Positions 17,433-26,539 of a stretch of DNA of 64,000 bases are shown here, in pieces. The position numbers were made by a program, and so were the translations under genes. Source of the stretch: Nitrosospira multiformis (GTDB lineage: Bacteria; Pseudomonadota; Gammaproteobacteria; Burkholderiales; Nitrosomonadaceae). How positions within the stretch are numbered: position 1 is the first letter of the stretch; each line of letters begins with the position of its first letter. The notes under the pieces were generated by a model, which worked only from the letters and a program-made list of their open reading frames with translations, did no database searches and was not told the origin of the DNA. The stretch is taken from the NCBI RefSeq assembly GCF_900103165.1, contig NZ_FNKY01000001.1, forward strand, positions 1,178,001 to 1,242,000, written 5' to 3'.

Positions 17433-19226
17433 ATGAAATCAGGCCGCATGTTAATCCTTGGGTTGATAGTGAATCAGGCTGGATTGGCACTGGCAAACGA
17501 CGTTCCTAAGACGATCCTGCCGGAACTGACTATTTATGGCGGGAATCGGATTCCCATGAATCAAGAACTGACCAATCTACGGATTAACACGGTGAAATTG
17601 AAGGTTGAGGATAACGACTGGAAGACGGTATTGCAGGAACAGGTACAAATCAATGAGCTCGGTCCAGGCGGTCCGGTGTCCCTATTTATGCGCGGCTCCA
17701 ACTCGAATCAAACATTGTTTATGATCGATGGCGTCAAGATGTATTCAGCAACCAACGGAGCGCCAAACTTTGCTGCCATTGCGCCAGGTTTATTATCATC
17801 TGTTGACGTTATTCAGGGGGGAACGTCAGCCGCGTTTGGGTCTAACGCGGTGGGAGGGGTGATCAGGGGAAATATCGACATACCGAAAGGAATCATGTTT
17901 TCAGGCGGGGGTGGGTCGAGATTCTCAGAGAGAGCTGCCGGTAGCTTCGGAGTACGGGGAGATTCCTATTATGCAGGGGTACGCATGGTGCAGGATATTA
18001 TCCGGCAGGGGTCCGCGACGAACAGCAATAATCCTTTCGCCTACAATCCGGATAACGATCCCCGAAAACGGATAGGGATGGTAGCCAAGGCAGGGGGCTG
18101 GATAACACCGGATTTCCAGGTGGAAGCCACCGCCCTGGGTTCCCAGGTCAAGACTTCATTTGACGCTTCGCCGACAACTGCCGATATGAACATACAATCG
18201 ATCGCCATGGCCAATCTCAGGGGCATCTATTCGCTTCCCCGTGATTTCAGCGTGATGGGTACGGTTGGCGCATCCACCGACAATTCAACAGTGCGAGGCG
18301 CTTTTCCCGCCGTATTCAATAGCCATTCCTTGCAGGCGTCGGGACAATTGGAAAAAAAACTCAATATTGGCCGTATCTTTACCGGAATTGATTACGAGAT
18401 TCAGGGTGTGAACGGCACAACGAATTTTACTTCCACAAGCCGGAGCAATATAGCGGGATTTGCGGGAACGCAACTGGATACCGGCCGGCATGTGGTGGAG
18501 GGCATGTTTCGCCACGATGATAATAGCCAGTTCGGAGACTACAACACCTATTCAGTTTCTCTGGCGCGGAAATTGGGCGATTCCTGGCGGGTGGGAGGGC
18601 TGACTTCGTCGTCGTTCAAGGCGCCGACATTCAATGATCTCTATTTTCCTACGATGTTCGGATTCGGCGGCAATCCTAATCTCAAGCCGGAACGCGGCAG
18701 GATGCACGAAGCATTTGTGTCATATAACGGGGCTGGTGCAAACTATCGGTTTGGCTATTTTATGAATACCATCAAAGATGCCATCGTGATTAACAACATA
18801 TTCTCGCAGGTGGAGAATATCTCCGAGGCCCGCATTGACGGATTTGAAGTGAGTGGAACTCAACCCATCGGCAAGAACTGGACGATACGGACAAATATGA
18901 CCTTCCAGGATCCGCGCAACCAGCAGCTCAATACGATTCTTCCACGCAGATCCAGGATGTTCGGCACCGTGGCGATGAGATACGCGACAGAAAATTTCAT
19001 GGTGGAGGGCATAGCGAGAGGCGAGGGTGCGAGGTATGACGACATTGAAAATCTGCACAAATTGCCGGCAATGGTCATCGTGGGCTTTAGTGCATCCTAC
19101 AAGCTTCAGCAAGGACCAACCCTGCGAGTCCAGATCGATAATCTTCTCGATAAAAAATACCAGCCGGCAATCGGGTTTAACGGAATTCCCCGAACGGTCT
19201 GGGGAAGTATCACATACACTTTCTGA
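17433..19226 (+). CDS. TonB-dependent outer-membrane receptor, probable cobalamin receptor (BtuB-like)
   Basis: A 597-residue outer-membrane receptor with a signal peptide ending near ALAND. The plug domain shows VSLFMRGSNSNQTLFMIDGVKM and SSVDVIQGGTSAAFGSNAVGGVI. The barrel ends with PRTVWGSITYTF, with the terminal phenylalanine required for assembly. SFKAPTFNDLYFPTMFGFGGNPNLKPERG is characteristic of the BtuB and siderophore receptor group. The size is close to E. coli BtuB. The upstream B12 riboswitch is the main reason to call cobalamin the substrate. GGAG lies just before the ATG. No btuCDF is in the window. Confidence 0.88.
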   Translation: MKSGRMLILGLIVNQAGLALANDVPKTILPELTIYGGNRIPMNQELTNLRINTVKLKVEDNDWKTVLQEQVQINELGPGGPVSLFMRGSNSNQTLFMIDGVKMYSATNGAPNFAAIAPGLLSSVDVIQGGTSAAFGSNAVGGVIRGNIDIPKGIMFSGGGGSRFSERAAGSFGVRGDSYYAGVRMVQDIIRQGSATNSNNPFAYNPDNDPRKRIGMVAKAGGWITPDFQVEATALGSQVKTSFDASPTTADMNIQSIAMANLRGIYSLPRDFSVMGTVGASTDNSTVRGAFPAVFNSHSLQASGQLEKKLNIGRIFTGIDYEIQGVNGTTNFTSTSRSNIAGFAGTQLDTGRHVVEGMFRHDDNSQFGDYNTYSVSLARKLGDSWRVGGLTSSSFKAPTFNDLYFPTMFGFGGNPNLKPERGRMHEAFVSYNGAGANYRFGYFMNTIKDAIVINNIFSQVENISEARIDGFEVSGTQPIGKNWTIRTNMTFQDPRNQQLNTILPRRSRMFGTVAMRYATENFMVEGIARGEGARYDDIENLHKLPAMVIVGFSASYKLQQGPTLRVQIDNLLDKKYQPAIGFNGIPRTVWGSITYTF

Positions 19227-19399
19227 CCGTCGTGGCTGTCATAGGTGATCAGGGGGCTCAATTGGAGTCGTGACTGACGGAAACAATGAGCCCCAAATCG
19301 CATCATCCGGCAACTCCACGCATTGCCTAGTCACGCTCACGCTGCTAAAGTCCGCTGGTTCCCGGTTTTATCTTTTCATTCACGCAAGATCCTTAAGCC

Positions 19400-21154
19400 A
19401 TGAACAGCCGCCAGTTGTACTTGCGCCTGATGAAATATATCGTGCCCTATTGGGAAGTGTTCGTATTCTCGCTGATGGGTATGATTGCGATGGCGGCTAC
19501 CGCGCCGATGATAGCCGCATTGACAGTGCCGCTGCTGGACGGCGCTTTTGTCAATAAGGACACGGAATCGATGCAGCTGGTTCTGCTGGCAATCATCGTG
19601 TTGTTTGCGGCGCGCGGTGTGGCAGGCTATATCAGCACCTATGCGATCAACTGGGTAAGCAGCAAACTGGTGGTGGATTTGCGGGCGGAAATGTTCGATA
19701 AGTTATTGATCCTGCCTGATTGTTATTATTCCAGCCAGCCCGGTGGCAGTCTCGTTGCCAGACTCACGTCCGATATCGCCCGGCTCACTTGTACCGTCAT
19801 CGGCGTAATAACCGTAATGGTGCGCGACACGTTGACTGTTATCGGGTTATTGGCGTGGATGCTCTATCTTAACTGGAAACTTTCGATACTGGCTTTATTG
19901 ATGGTATCCGTGATCCTGCTGATCATGCGGTCCGTCGGCGAGCGGCTGCAAAGTGTGGAGAGGAAAGCGCGGCAAACAGCGGATAGCATCATTCAGGTAT
20001 TAAAGGAGTCCATTGAAAACCATAGGGTGGTCAGGCTTTACGGAGGCCGGCGATACGAAACACATCGCATGGGAGAGGAAGCAAACCGGGTGCGCGACTT
20101 TACCATGAGGCAGATCGCCATTTCGGCTTTAAGCGTTCCGCTGGTGCAATTTGCAACCTCCGTTGCGCTGGTGATCATATTATATCTTGCGACGCAGCAA
20201 GCCTTCGCCAATGAAACCACGGTGGGCGGTTTAGTATCCATCGTCGTGGCCATGCTGATGCTGAGTGCGCCGCTGAAGCGTATCGCCGGTGTAAAAGAGT
20301 TCCGGCAGCAGGAGTTTGCCGCTGCCGAGAGCATATTCTCGTTACTGGATCAGGCGGCTGAACCGGATACAGGAACGGATACAGGAACAATTATCATCGA
20401 CCGTGCGCTTGGGGAACTGCGATTCGAACAGGTCAGTTTTTGCCGTGGCTCCGTAAGTTCCGGAATAAGCTCGGGTGCGGGCGAAGTACTGGATATCACG
20501 CTGACCATACAACCGGGGGAGACATTGGCGCTGGTGGGTCTCTCCGAGTGCGACAAGGGCACCCTCGTGAATATGGTGCCACGTTTCATTCGTCCCACGG
20601 CGGGGAGAGTTCTGCTTGATGGCCATGATCTGGCAAGCCTCACGCTAGCCAGTCTACGCGCCAATATCGCGCTGGTTTCCGAAGGCGCAACACTATTCAA
20701 CGATACGGTGGCGGCCAACATCGCTTATGGCGCCATGGGACGTGAAACGGAATCCAGGATCACTGCCGCGGCACAGGCTGCTCACGCAATGGAATTCATT
20801 CGGGAAATGCCGCAGGGATTGCAAACCTTAGTAGGGGAGCGAGGCGTAAAACTTTCCAGCGGACAACGGCTGCGTGTCGCCATTGCCCGGGCATTGCTGA
20901 GAGATTCGCCTATCCTGATCATGGACGAGACGCTTCAGATGCCGGACTTCGAAACCAGTCATCATGTGCAGGCGGCGTTGGAAGCCCTGATGCACGGACG
21001 CACCACGCTCGTCATAGCGCATCGTTTATTCACCGTGGAGAGAGCGGATCGTATTGTAGTGCTGCAAAAAGGACGCATCGCCGAAATCGGCGGTCACCGG
21101 GAATTACTTACCAAAGAAGGTGCTTATGCCAGGCTTGCTCGAACTTTTGTTTGA
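19400..21154 (+). CDS. msbA: MsbA-type ABC protein with degenerate ATPase motifs
   Basis: A 584-residue fused membrane-ATPase half transporter. Six hydrophobic segments fill residues 20-310, and the nucleotide domain 340-584. Overall similarity is to MsbA, the lipid A flippase (NIALVSEGATLFNDTVAANIAYG). Several catalytic positions have changed. Walker A reads GLSECDKGT (380-388), where GxxGxGK(S/T) is expected. The Q-loop glutamine is Glu428, the signature is LSSGQ (485-489) and the D-loop is QMPD. Walker B ILIMDE (505-510) and His541 remain. No frameshift explains this. It may be slow, inactive or a divergent paralogue. A family 1 repeat begins on its stop codon. Confidence 0.8.
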   Translation: MNSRQLYLRLMKYIVPYWEVFVFSLMGMIAMAATAPMIAALTVPLLDGAFVNKDTESMQLVLLAIIVLFAARGVAGYISTYAINWVSSKLVVDLRAEMFDKLLILPDCYYSSQPGGSLVARLTSDIARLTCTVIGVITVMVRDTLTVIGLLAWMLYLNWKLSILALLMVSVILLIMRSVGERLQSVERKARQTADSIIQVLKESIENHRVVRLYGGRRYETHRMGEEANRVRDFTMRQIAISALSVPLVQFATSVALVIILYLATQQAFANETTVGGLVSIVVAMLMLSAPLKRIAGVKEFRQQEFAAAESIFSLLDQAAEPDTGTDTGTIIIDRALGELRFEQVSFCRGSVSSGISSGAGEVLDITLTIQPGETLALVGLSECDKGTLVNMVPRFIRPTAGRVLLDGHDLASLTLASLRANIALVSEGATLFNDTVAANIAYGAMGRETESRITAAAQAAHAMEFIREMPQGLQTLVGERGVKLSSGQRLRVAIARALLRDSPILIMDETLQMPDFETSHHVQAALEALMHGRTTLVIAHRLFTVERADRIVVLQKGRIAEIGGHRELLTKEGAYARLARTFV

Positions 21155-21534
21155 ACCTAAATCCGGTAGTTGACCGCTCATTTAATAGATCAGTGTTTTG
21201 ATTAATAACAATATTTCTTATTATTTGACTCTCACCTTCCGGGTGAGGCTGCTACGGGGTGAATTGCACAGTTTTTGCGGCACATAGCTGCGTTGCAACT
21301 TCTTGGAATGGGGCGCCCCGGAGCGTGGCACGAGGGGCCCCGCGAAGCGGGGATCGGGCAGCGCAGGGGATGCCGCGACCGCGTTCCGAGGCACCCGCAT
21401 CCCGCTGCGGGGTCACACCTTCCTGCGGAAGGCACTGCTCCGCCCTACGCGGTCGCACCATTCCGCGTCGTTGCGCCTTGCCCTGCACCCCAAAAACCGC
21501 ACACCTCACCCCGTCCAACTACCGGATTTAGGTT
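21154..21534. repeat. Family 1 inverted-end repeat, copy B (381 bp, longest)
   Basis: AACCTAAATCCGGTAGTTG at 21154-21172 is the exact inverse of 21516-21534. Inside, moving inward, are the hairpin CTCACC-TTCC-GGGTGAG and a second inverted repeat that begins TGCACAGTTTTTGCGG and is mirrored near CCCCAAAAACCGCACA. A G+C-rich core of about 140 bases that copy C lacks lies in the centre. The left end begins on the last base of the msbA stop, and the right end lies 12 bases past the end of the convergent CapD-like gene. No protein of its own is evident. Confidence 0.85.
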
Positions 21535-21545
21535 GAACCCGTTAT

Positions 21546-23498
21546 TTACTGATTGCCTAGCTCGATTCCCTGTTTGTACTCCGGCACCCATCTTGTTAAC
21601 CCCTGTTTGACTTCCTCATCGCTGAGTACCGGGTGTTCATTCAGCCATGCTACGAGATCTGTCAGCCATTGTGCGTCTACCTGGCGAGCCTGGGCGATGC
21701 GCAGTTTGGAATGCGGTGTAGGCAAAGTGTTTTCATCGTCGGCCAATAACTCTTCGTAGAGCTTTTCCCCAGGGCGTAATCCATTGTAGACAATCTTGAT
21801 ATCTCCCTCGGTGAGGCCTGATAGACGAATCATATCCTTTGCCAGGTCTGCAATCTTGATGGGCTCGCCCATATCCAGCACGAAAATTTCTCCACCACCT
21901 TCTTTCCCTCCCATTAAGCCGGCTTGCAGCACCAGCTGCGCGGCTTCAGGTATGGACATGAAGTAGCGTGTAACCTCGGAATGGGTGACGGTTATCGGCC
22001 CCCCTTTTGCAATCTGTTCGCGGAATTTTGGAATCACACTGCCTGTGCTACCCAGCACGTTACCAAAACGTACCATGACAAAACATGTTTTCTGGACCGC
22101 ATCACCCGGATCTTCCCCCGCCGACAGGCAAACGGATTGCTGCAATGCCTGGCAAATCATCTCGGCCAGCCGCTTGCTGGCACCCATGACGTTCGTGGGA
22201 TTGACGGCTTTATCGGTCGAGATCAGTACGAATTTTTCCACTCCATGCTGGATTGCCGTCCGCGCCAGGACATAAGTTCCCCATACATTGTTCAGGACGG
22301 CTTGCCAGGCATTCTCCTGCTCCATCAGCGGGACATGCTTGTAAGCAGCCGCATGAAAAACAACGGCGGGCTGGAACTGCGTAAACACCTGAGATAGCCG
22401 GGCCGGGTCCTTGATATCACCTATCATGAATACCATCGGCATTTCCGGAAAACTGATTCTGAGCTCCTGTTCGATGTTATAGAGCACGAATTCATTCAAT
22501 TCAAACAATACCAGACGGCACGGCTCAAACTTGGCAATCTGCCGGCATAACTCCGATCCGATTGAACCGCCGGCTCCAGTAACCAGTATCGTTTTTCCCG
22601 CCAGCAAGTCATGCAGCCTGTCGTTATCCAGCACCACCGGATCTCGTCCCAGCAAATCATCCAGCTCAACATTTCGGATTTGCGATACGGTGATTTTGCC
22701 GCTGATCAGATCGTCATAAGAAGGTACGATTAAGGCCTTGACTCCAGCGGTTGAACACATTTCCAGCGCATGCCGGCGATCGCGGTGAAGGCGATCGGAA
22801 TGACGGCGGTCAAGTTGAGAGCGGCGAATCTTCCGGCGATCGATCGCGGTGGGCGTCATTGCAATAATGGCGTGGGCCACACCCAGTTTTTCCGCTACGG
22901 CAGGCAGCTCGTTGATGCGACCCAGTACCTTGAAACCATGCAGCATCATTCCGCGTTTTGCGGGATCGTCATCCAGCAATCCTGCTACTCGCCATTGCAC
23001 GCTGCGGGCGAGCTCTTTTACCAGACCGATTGCACCGTCGCCCGCCCCCAACACCAGGACAAGATTACCCTCGATTTTTTTTAATCCATAGAGTCGATGC
23101 TCCTTCCATAAGCGGTAAGCCAGGCGGCTGCCTCCCATGATAAGCAGAAGCAGAATAGGAGCCAGCAGCAGCACGGTACGTGGTGTGCCGGCCAGTATCT
23201 GTAGCATGAATAACACCAGCGGCACTGCCGCCGCCGATGTCAACACCGCAAGCAGAATACGTCGCAAGTCCGGCAAGCTTGCGTAGTGCCAAAGTCCGCG
23301 ATATAGGCCAAACCATAGGAATGTCGCCGCATGAATCGGGATGACCCAAGGCAGGATTTCCCAAAAAGATTTCAAGTATGAAGAGGGTATTTCGAAATTG
23401 AAACGGAACGAATAAGCGAGTCCCCACGCTACGACCGTTGCGGCGATATCATGAACGAAAGCGATTGCTGTGCGTATGTTGGGCTTGGGTAAAGGCAT
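21546..23498 (-). CDS. CapD/FlaA1-type nucleotide-sugar 4,6-dehydratase
   Basis: A 650-residue membrane-anchored UDP-sugar dehydratase/epimerase (WbpM/CapD group) acting in surface polysaccharide synthesis. Four hydrophobic segments lie in the first 130 residues, followed by a CoA-binding-like Rossmann fold (LVLGAGDGAIGLV). The catalytic domain has ILVTGAGGSIGSELCRQ, FHAAAYKHVPLME, STDKAVNPTNVMGASKR and GLRPGEKLYEELL. An odd Arg/Asp/His-rich stretch, DRRKIRRSQLDRRHSDRLHR, lies between the folds near residue 240. The ATG at 23498 is preferred over 23543 because it begins four bases after the upstream gene's stop. Confidence 0.88.
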   Translation of the reverse strand: MPLPKPNIRTAIAFVHDIAATVVAWGLAYSFRFNFEIPSSYLKSFWEILPWVIPIHAATFLWFGLYRGLWHYASLPDLRRILLAVLTSAAAVPLVLFMLQILAGTPRTVLLLAPILLLLIMGGSRLAYRLWKEHRLYGLKKIEGNLVLVLGAGDGAIGLVKELARSVQWRVAGLLDDDPAKRGMMLHGFKVLGRINELPAVAEKLGVAHAIIAMTPTAIDRRKIRRSQLDRRHSDRLHRDRRHALEMCSTAGVKALIVPSYDDLISGKITVSQIRNVELDDLLGRDPVVLDNDRLHDLLAGKTILVTGAGGSIGSELCRQIAKFEPCRLVLFELNEFVLYNIEQELRISFPEMPMVFMIGDIKDPARLSQVFTQFQPAVVFHAAAYKHVPLMEQENAWQAVLNNVWGTYVLARTAIQHGVEKFVLISTDKAVNPTNVMGASKRLAEMICQALQQSVCLSAGEDPGDAVQKTCFVMVRFGNVLGSTGSVIPKFREQIAKGGPITVTHSEVTRYFMSIPEAAQLVLQAGLMGGKEGGGEIFVLDMGEPIKIADLAKDMIRLSGLTEGDIKIVYNGLRPGEKLYEELLADDENTLPTPHSKLRIAQARQVDAQWLTDLVAWLNEHPVLSDEEVKQGLTRWVPEYKQGIELGNQ

Positions 23499-23502
23499 TC
23501 TG

Positions 23503-24492
23503 TCAGTCGCCGGGAGAGGGCTCCAAATACCGTTCGGACACAATCATCATACTCAAATAAATTCCGCCCCAAATCACGCCGACGCCAAGCTGAACGGTAA
23601 TATCCTGGTGCATGGCCCACATTGCGCTGACACCCGAGCCCAGCATCAGAATATAACCCAGCAGTGCCGTATTGCGATGACCAAGACCGCTACGCACCAT
23701 ACGCTGGTAATAATGAGCGCGATGTGCCTGCCAGAATCGTTCGCCGCTCAGGCAACGTCTTACGAGCGTAACAGAAGCATCGGCAATAAATGGAGAAAAA
23801 ACCAGTACCGGTAGCCACAGTGGCCACGAGTTATTCACCCAGCCTATCACACCCAGTGATGCGGCTAGAAATCCCAGTGGAATCGCGCCGGCGTCTCCCA
23901 TGAAAATACGTGCGGGATAAAAATTAAATATCAAAAAAGCGGCAGCGGTTGCGGCAACACAGAAGTTTATCACGGCAAATGATTCGTCTCCGGCAAGCCA
24001 GGCGGTCAGGCCGTAGCACGTGAAACCAATTAGCGTCATACCACCCGCCAATCCATCCGAGCCGTCCATGAAATTATAAAGATTGATCATCCAGATGACC
24101 AAAATGGTGATTATTGTAACGATCATCCACCCGTGCGCTTCGAGTAGCAGTGCGACCGAGAACCAGACGGCCACCGCGCCATGCATCAGCAACCGCCCCA
24201 GTACAGGCAGACCAAAAATATCGTCGGCAAAAGATACCAGCACCAGAAGGGCGATGCCTAGCGATACGGAAATTGGCAGGGTCGCAGGGATAGACCCCCA
24301 CGAAGCCGCTACACCCAACATCATACCGAGCCCACCGGTGCGGCGAACGGCCCGGGTATGGAGGGAGCGGGGGTTAGGATGATCCAGGACATTAAGGACG
24401 CTGCTCTTTATCAACCACCCAATCAGGATAAGCGTTACCGTAAACGCTATTAACGGGGGGGTGACAAGCGAGAAAGAAAGGCCGTCAATCAT
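23503..24492 (-). CDS. Undecaprenyl-phosphate sugar-1-phosphate transferase (WecA/WbpL family)
   Basis: A 329-residue polytopic membrane enzyme of glycosyltransferase family 4, which loads the first sugar phosphate on undecaprenyl phosphate to begin O-antigen or exopolysaccharide synthesis. Family motifs: LDHPNPRSLHTRAVRRTGGLG, SFADDIFGLPVLGR, NLYNFMDGSDGLAGG, ARIFMGDAGAIPLGF and the C-terminal loop HRAHYYQRMV. About ten hydrophobic segments are seen. It lies four bases upstream of the CapD-like gene, like the WbpL/WbpM pair of pseudomonads, so the two likely act in one pathway. Confidence 0.88.
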   Translation of the reverse strand: MIDGLSFSLVTPPLIAFTVTLILIGWLIKSSVLNVLDHPNPRSLHTRAVRRTGGLGMMLGVAASWGSIPATLPISVSLGIALLVLVSFADDIFGLPVLGRLLMHGAVAVWFSVALLLEAHGWMIVTIITILVIWMINLYNFMDGSDGLAGGMTLIGFTCYGLTAWLAGDESFAVINFCVAATAAAFLIFNFYPARIFMGDAGAIPLGFLAASLGVIGWVNNSWPLWLPVLVFSPFIADASVTLVRRCLSGERFWQAHRAHYYQRMVRSGLGHRNTALLGYILMLGSGVSAMWAMHQDITVQLGVGVIWGGIYLSMMIVSERYLEPSPGD

Positions 24493-24834
24493 ACGGGATT
24501 ATAACCACCCAAAATATTCCGCGCCGATTTCCGCAAGGTTAATGTTAACAACATGCGTTTACTCGCAAGCTGGATGCTATACGCAGCAAGAAGCGGATTG
24601 GTTGTCGTATATAAATAGAGCCGCGGATCTATCCTCATTAATTCGATTATCCACCAGGCCTGATATCACCCGGCTTTTTTTGATCAAGAAATCTGGTATT
24701 GTTGTCTCGCGGCCTGCAAGAGTCTGCGAGGTCTTCGAACATTTCGTGTTGATATCCTTTAGTTGATCCTATTGCGAACAGGTATCTTTCGAGTTATTCG
24801 CCCGAAAATTGTATTTCATAAACAGAATCAACCG
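24493..24834. other. Intergenic region without recognised gene
   Basis: About 340 bases between the divergent WecA-like gene and the symporter. It must hold promoters for both, but I could not single one out. No RNA gene, repeat family or strong hairpin was recognised. Confidence 0.4.
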
Positions 24835-26091
24835 TTGAAGAAAATATCGCTTAACACGCAGATTCTATTCGGTGTGCTGGCTGGCATCTTGCTGGGTATG
24901 GGGTTTTCCGGGCTTGGACAAGAATCAGCCGTCGCGCAAAACGGGCTCTATGTCGCTAGGTTGATCGGCACATTGTTTATTGATTTGTTGAAAATGGTGC
25001 TGATTCCGCTGGTATTCACCTCTATCGCGGTTGGGGTTGCCAACTTGCGTGCGCACCGGCAGATGCACAAGGTATGGAAAGCCACACTGGGTTTCTTTAT
25101 ATTTTCCATGGCGCTTGCGGTGATACTGGGATTGACCGCTGCCAATCTTTTTCGCCCTGGCGAGGGACTTCAGCTTGCGATGTTTCAGGATGCCATGCGG
25201 GGTTTTGAGGCCAAGCAGATGTCTCTACCCGAGTTCTTTGCCCATTTTCTGCATTCACTGTTTCAGAATCCCATAACGGCATTAGCTCAGGGTGATGTGC
25301 TCGCGGTAGTGGTTTTCGCACTTTTGCTGGGGATAGCTCTGGTAGTGGGTGGCGAGCGCTACGCCAATATTATTGTTTTGTTGCAGGAATTTCTGGAATT
25401 GATACTGATGCTGGTGGACTGGATCATGCGGCTGGCACCATTAGGCATCATGGCGCTGTTGCTACAACTGGTCGCCACCCAGGATACTGCCCTGCTTGCG
25501 ACGCTGATAAAATTTATCGTGGTGGTGGTGGGCACTACGCTATTGCATGGTGTGGTGGTGCTGCCACTGATACTTTATCTGGTGACCGGCATGGCGCCGC
25601 TCAAATTCTGGCGCGGTGCGCGCGAGGCGCTGGTAACGGCTTTTGCCACCAGTTCCAGTTCGGCCACTTTGCCTGTCACCTTGCGCTGTGTGGAACAGCA
25701 TCTGCATGTCAAACGCGATATCGCGGGTTTCGTCGTACCGCTCGGCGCCACACTTAACATGGATGGGACCGCGTTATACGAGGCCGCCGCGGCGCTGTTT
25801 GTCGCCAATCTGGTGGGTATAGAACTCAATCTCATGCAGCAGATGATCGTGTTTTTCATGGCCATGATCGGTGCAATGGGTGCGCCTGGCATTCCCAGTG
25901 CCGGCATGGTAACCATGGTGCTGGTGTTGCAATCGGTTGGCCTGCCCGCGGAGGCTATCGCTATTCTCCTTCCCATTGATCGCTTACTGGATGCATTCCG
26001 CACGGCGGTTAACGTTGAAGGAGATATGGTAGGCAGTCTGGTGGTACAAGAGTGGGTCAAGAGTACGCATCATGATGAGAGTGTCGTTTAG
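24835..26091 (+). CDS. Dicarboxylate/amino acid:cation symporter (DAACS family)
   Basis: A 418-residue inner-membrane carrier that takes up C4-dicarboxylates or glutamate/aspartate with protons or sodium. Two hallmark motifs are clear: the serine-rich hairpin VTAFATSSSSATLPVTL and the substrate/cation site LNMDGTALYEAAAALFVAN, followed by MGAPGIPSAGMV. The open frame reaches a TTG at 24763. The TTG at 24835 gives the usual KKISLNTQILFGVLAG N-terminus and is preferred, though neither has a clear ribosome site. For an obligate autotroph this would be a rare organic-acid uptake route. The exact substrate is undetermined. Confidence 0.85.
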   Translation: MKKISLNTQILFGVLAGILLGMGFSGLGQESAVAQNGLYVARLIGTLFIDLLKMVLIPLVFTSIAVGVANLRAHRQMHKVWKATLGFFIFSMALAVILGLTAANLFRPGEGLQLAMFQDAMRGFEAKQMSLPEFFAHFLHSLFQNPITALAQGDVLAVVVFALLLGIALVVGGERYANIIVLLQEFLELILMLVDWIMRLAPLGIMALLLQLVATQDTALLATLIKFIVVVVGTTLLHGVVVLPLILYLVTGMAPLKFWRGAREALVTAFATSSSSATLPVTLRCVEQHLHVKRDIAGFVVPLGATLNMDGTALYEAAAALFVANLVGIELNLMQQMIVFFMAMIGAMGAPGIPSAGMVTMVLVLQSVGLPAEAIAILLPIDRLLDAFRTAVNVEGDMVGSLVVQEWVKSTHHDESVV

Positions 26092-26330
26092 CCATAACGC
26101 CCACGGACAATGGATTGCCGCCATTGATTCACGCGGATAAGAAAATCAGTTGAACATAGGGTCTCATCAACTTTGAGATTACTCACCCGCGGGTGTTTTA
26201 CATTGCATCGTAATGAAATGAAAGCGCTTCTGCTATCCGCACGTGAGTGCCGGCCAGGGCATCCGCTGATGGCTCATTCGGCAAGAGTCTATTTCTGGAT
26301 GGCTGTTTTCGCCGAAATGTGCAAAGTGGT

Positions 26331-26367
26331 GTGACATGTTGTCGCGCGGCAATATGTCACATTCCCA
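26331..26367. promoter_or_regulatory. Palindromic operator-like site upstream of RIO kinase
   Basis: GTGACAT (26331-26337) is inverted as ATGTCAC (26354-26360), with TTGTCGCGCGGC between them and CATTC after. The pieces TGTCGCGYGGC and AATNTGTCRCATTC recur together at 29859-29892 before the sialidase-fold gene, suggesting one regulator. The gap of about 450 bases between the symporter and RIO kinase holds nothing else I recognise. Confidence 0.35.
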
Positions 26368-26539
26368 AGCTGATCTTCCCTCCTTACAATTTAACTTGAA
26401 TCGTAGTGCGAGAACTCGCGGTGGATCATGACGCCCAACTGAAAAATGAGTGAAAGGCGAGCGATCAACTGCCGGGTTTGGATTTAATTTGATTTGACAA
26501 GGAGACGAGCGGCTTGCGGCAAGTATTGCACGCTCGGAA

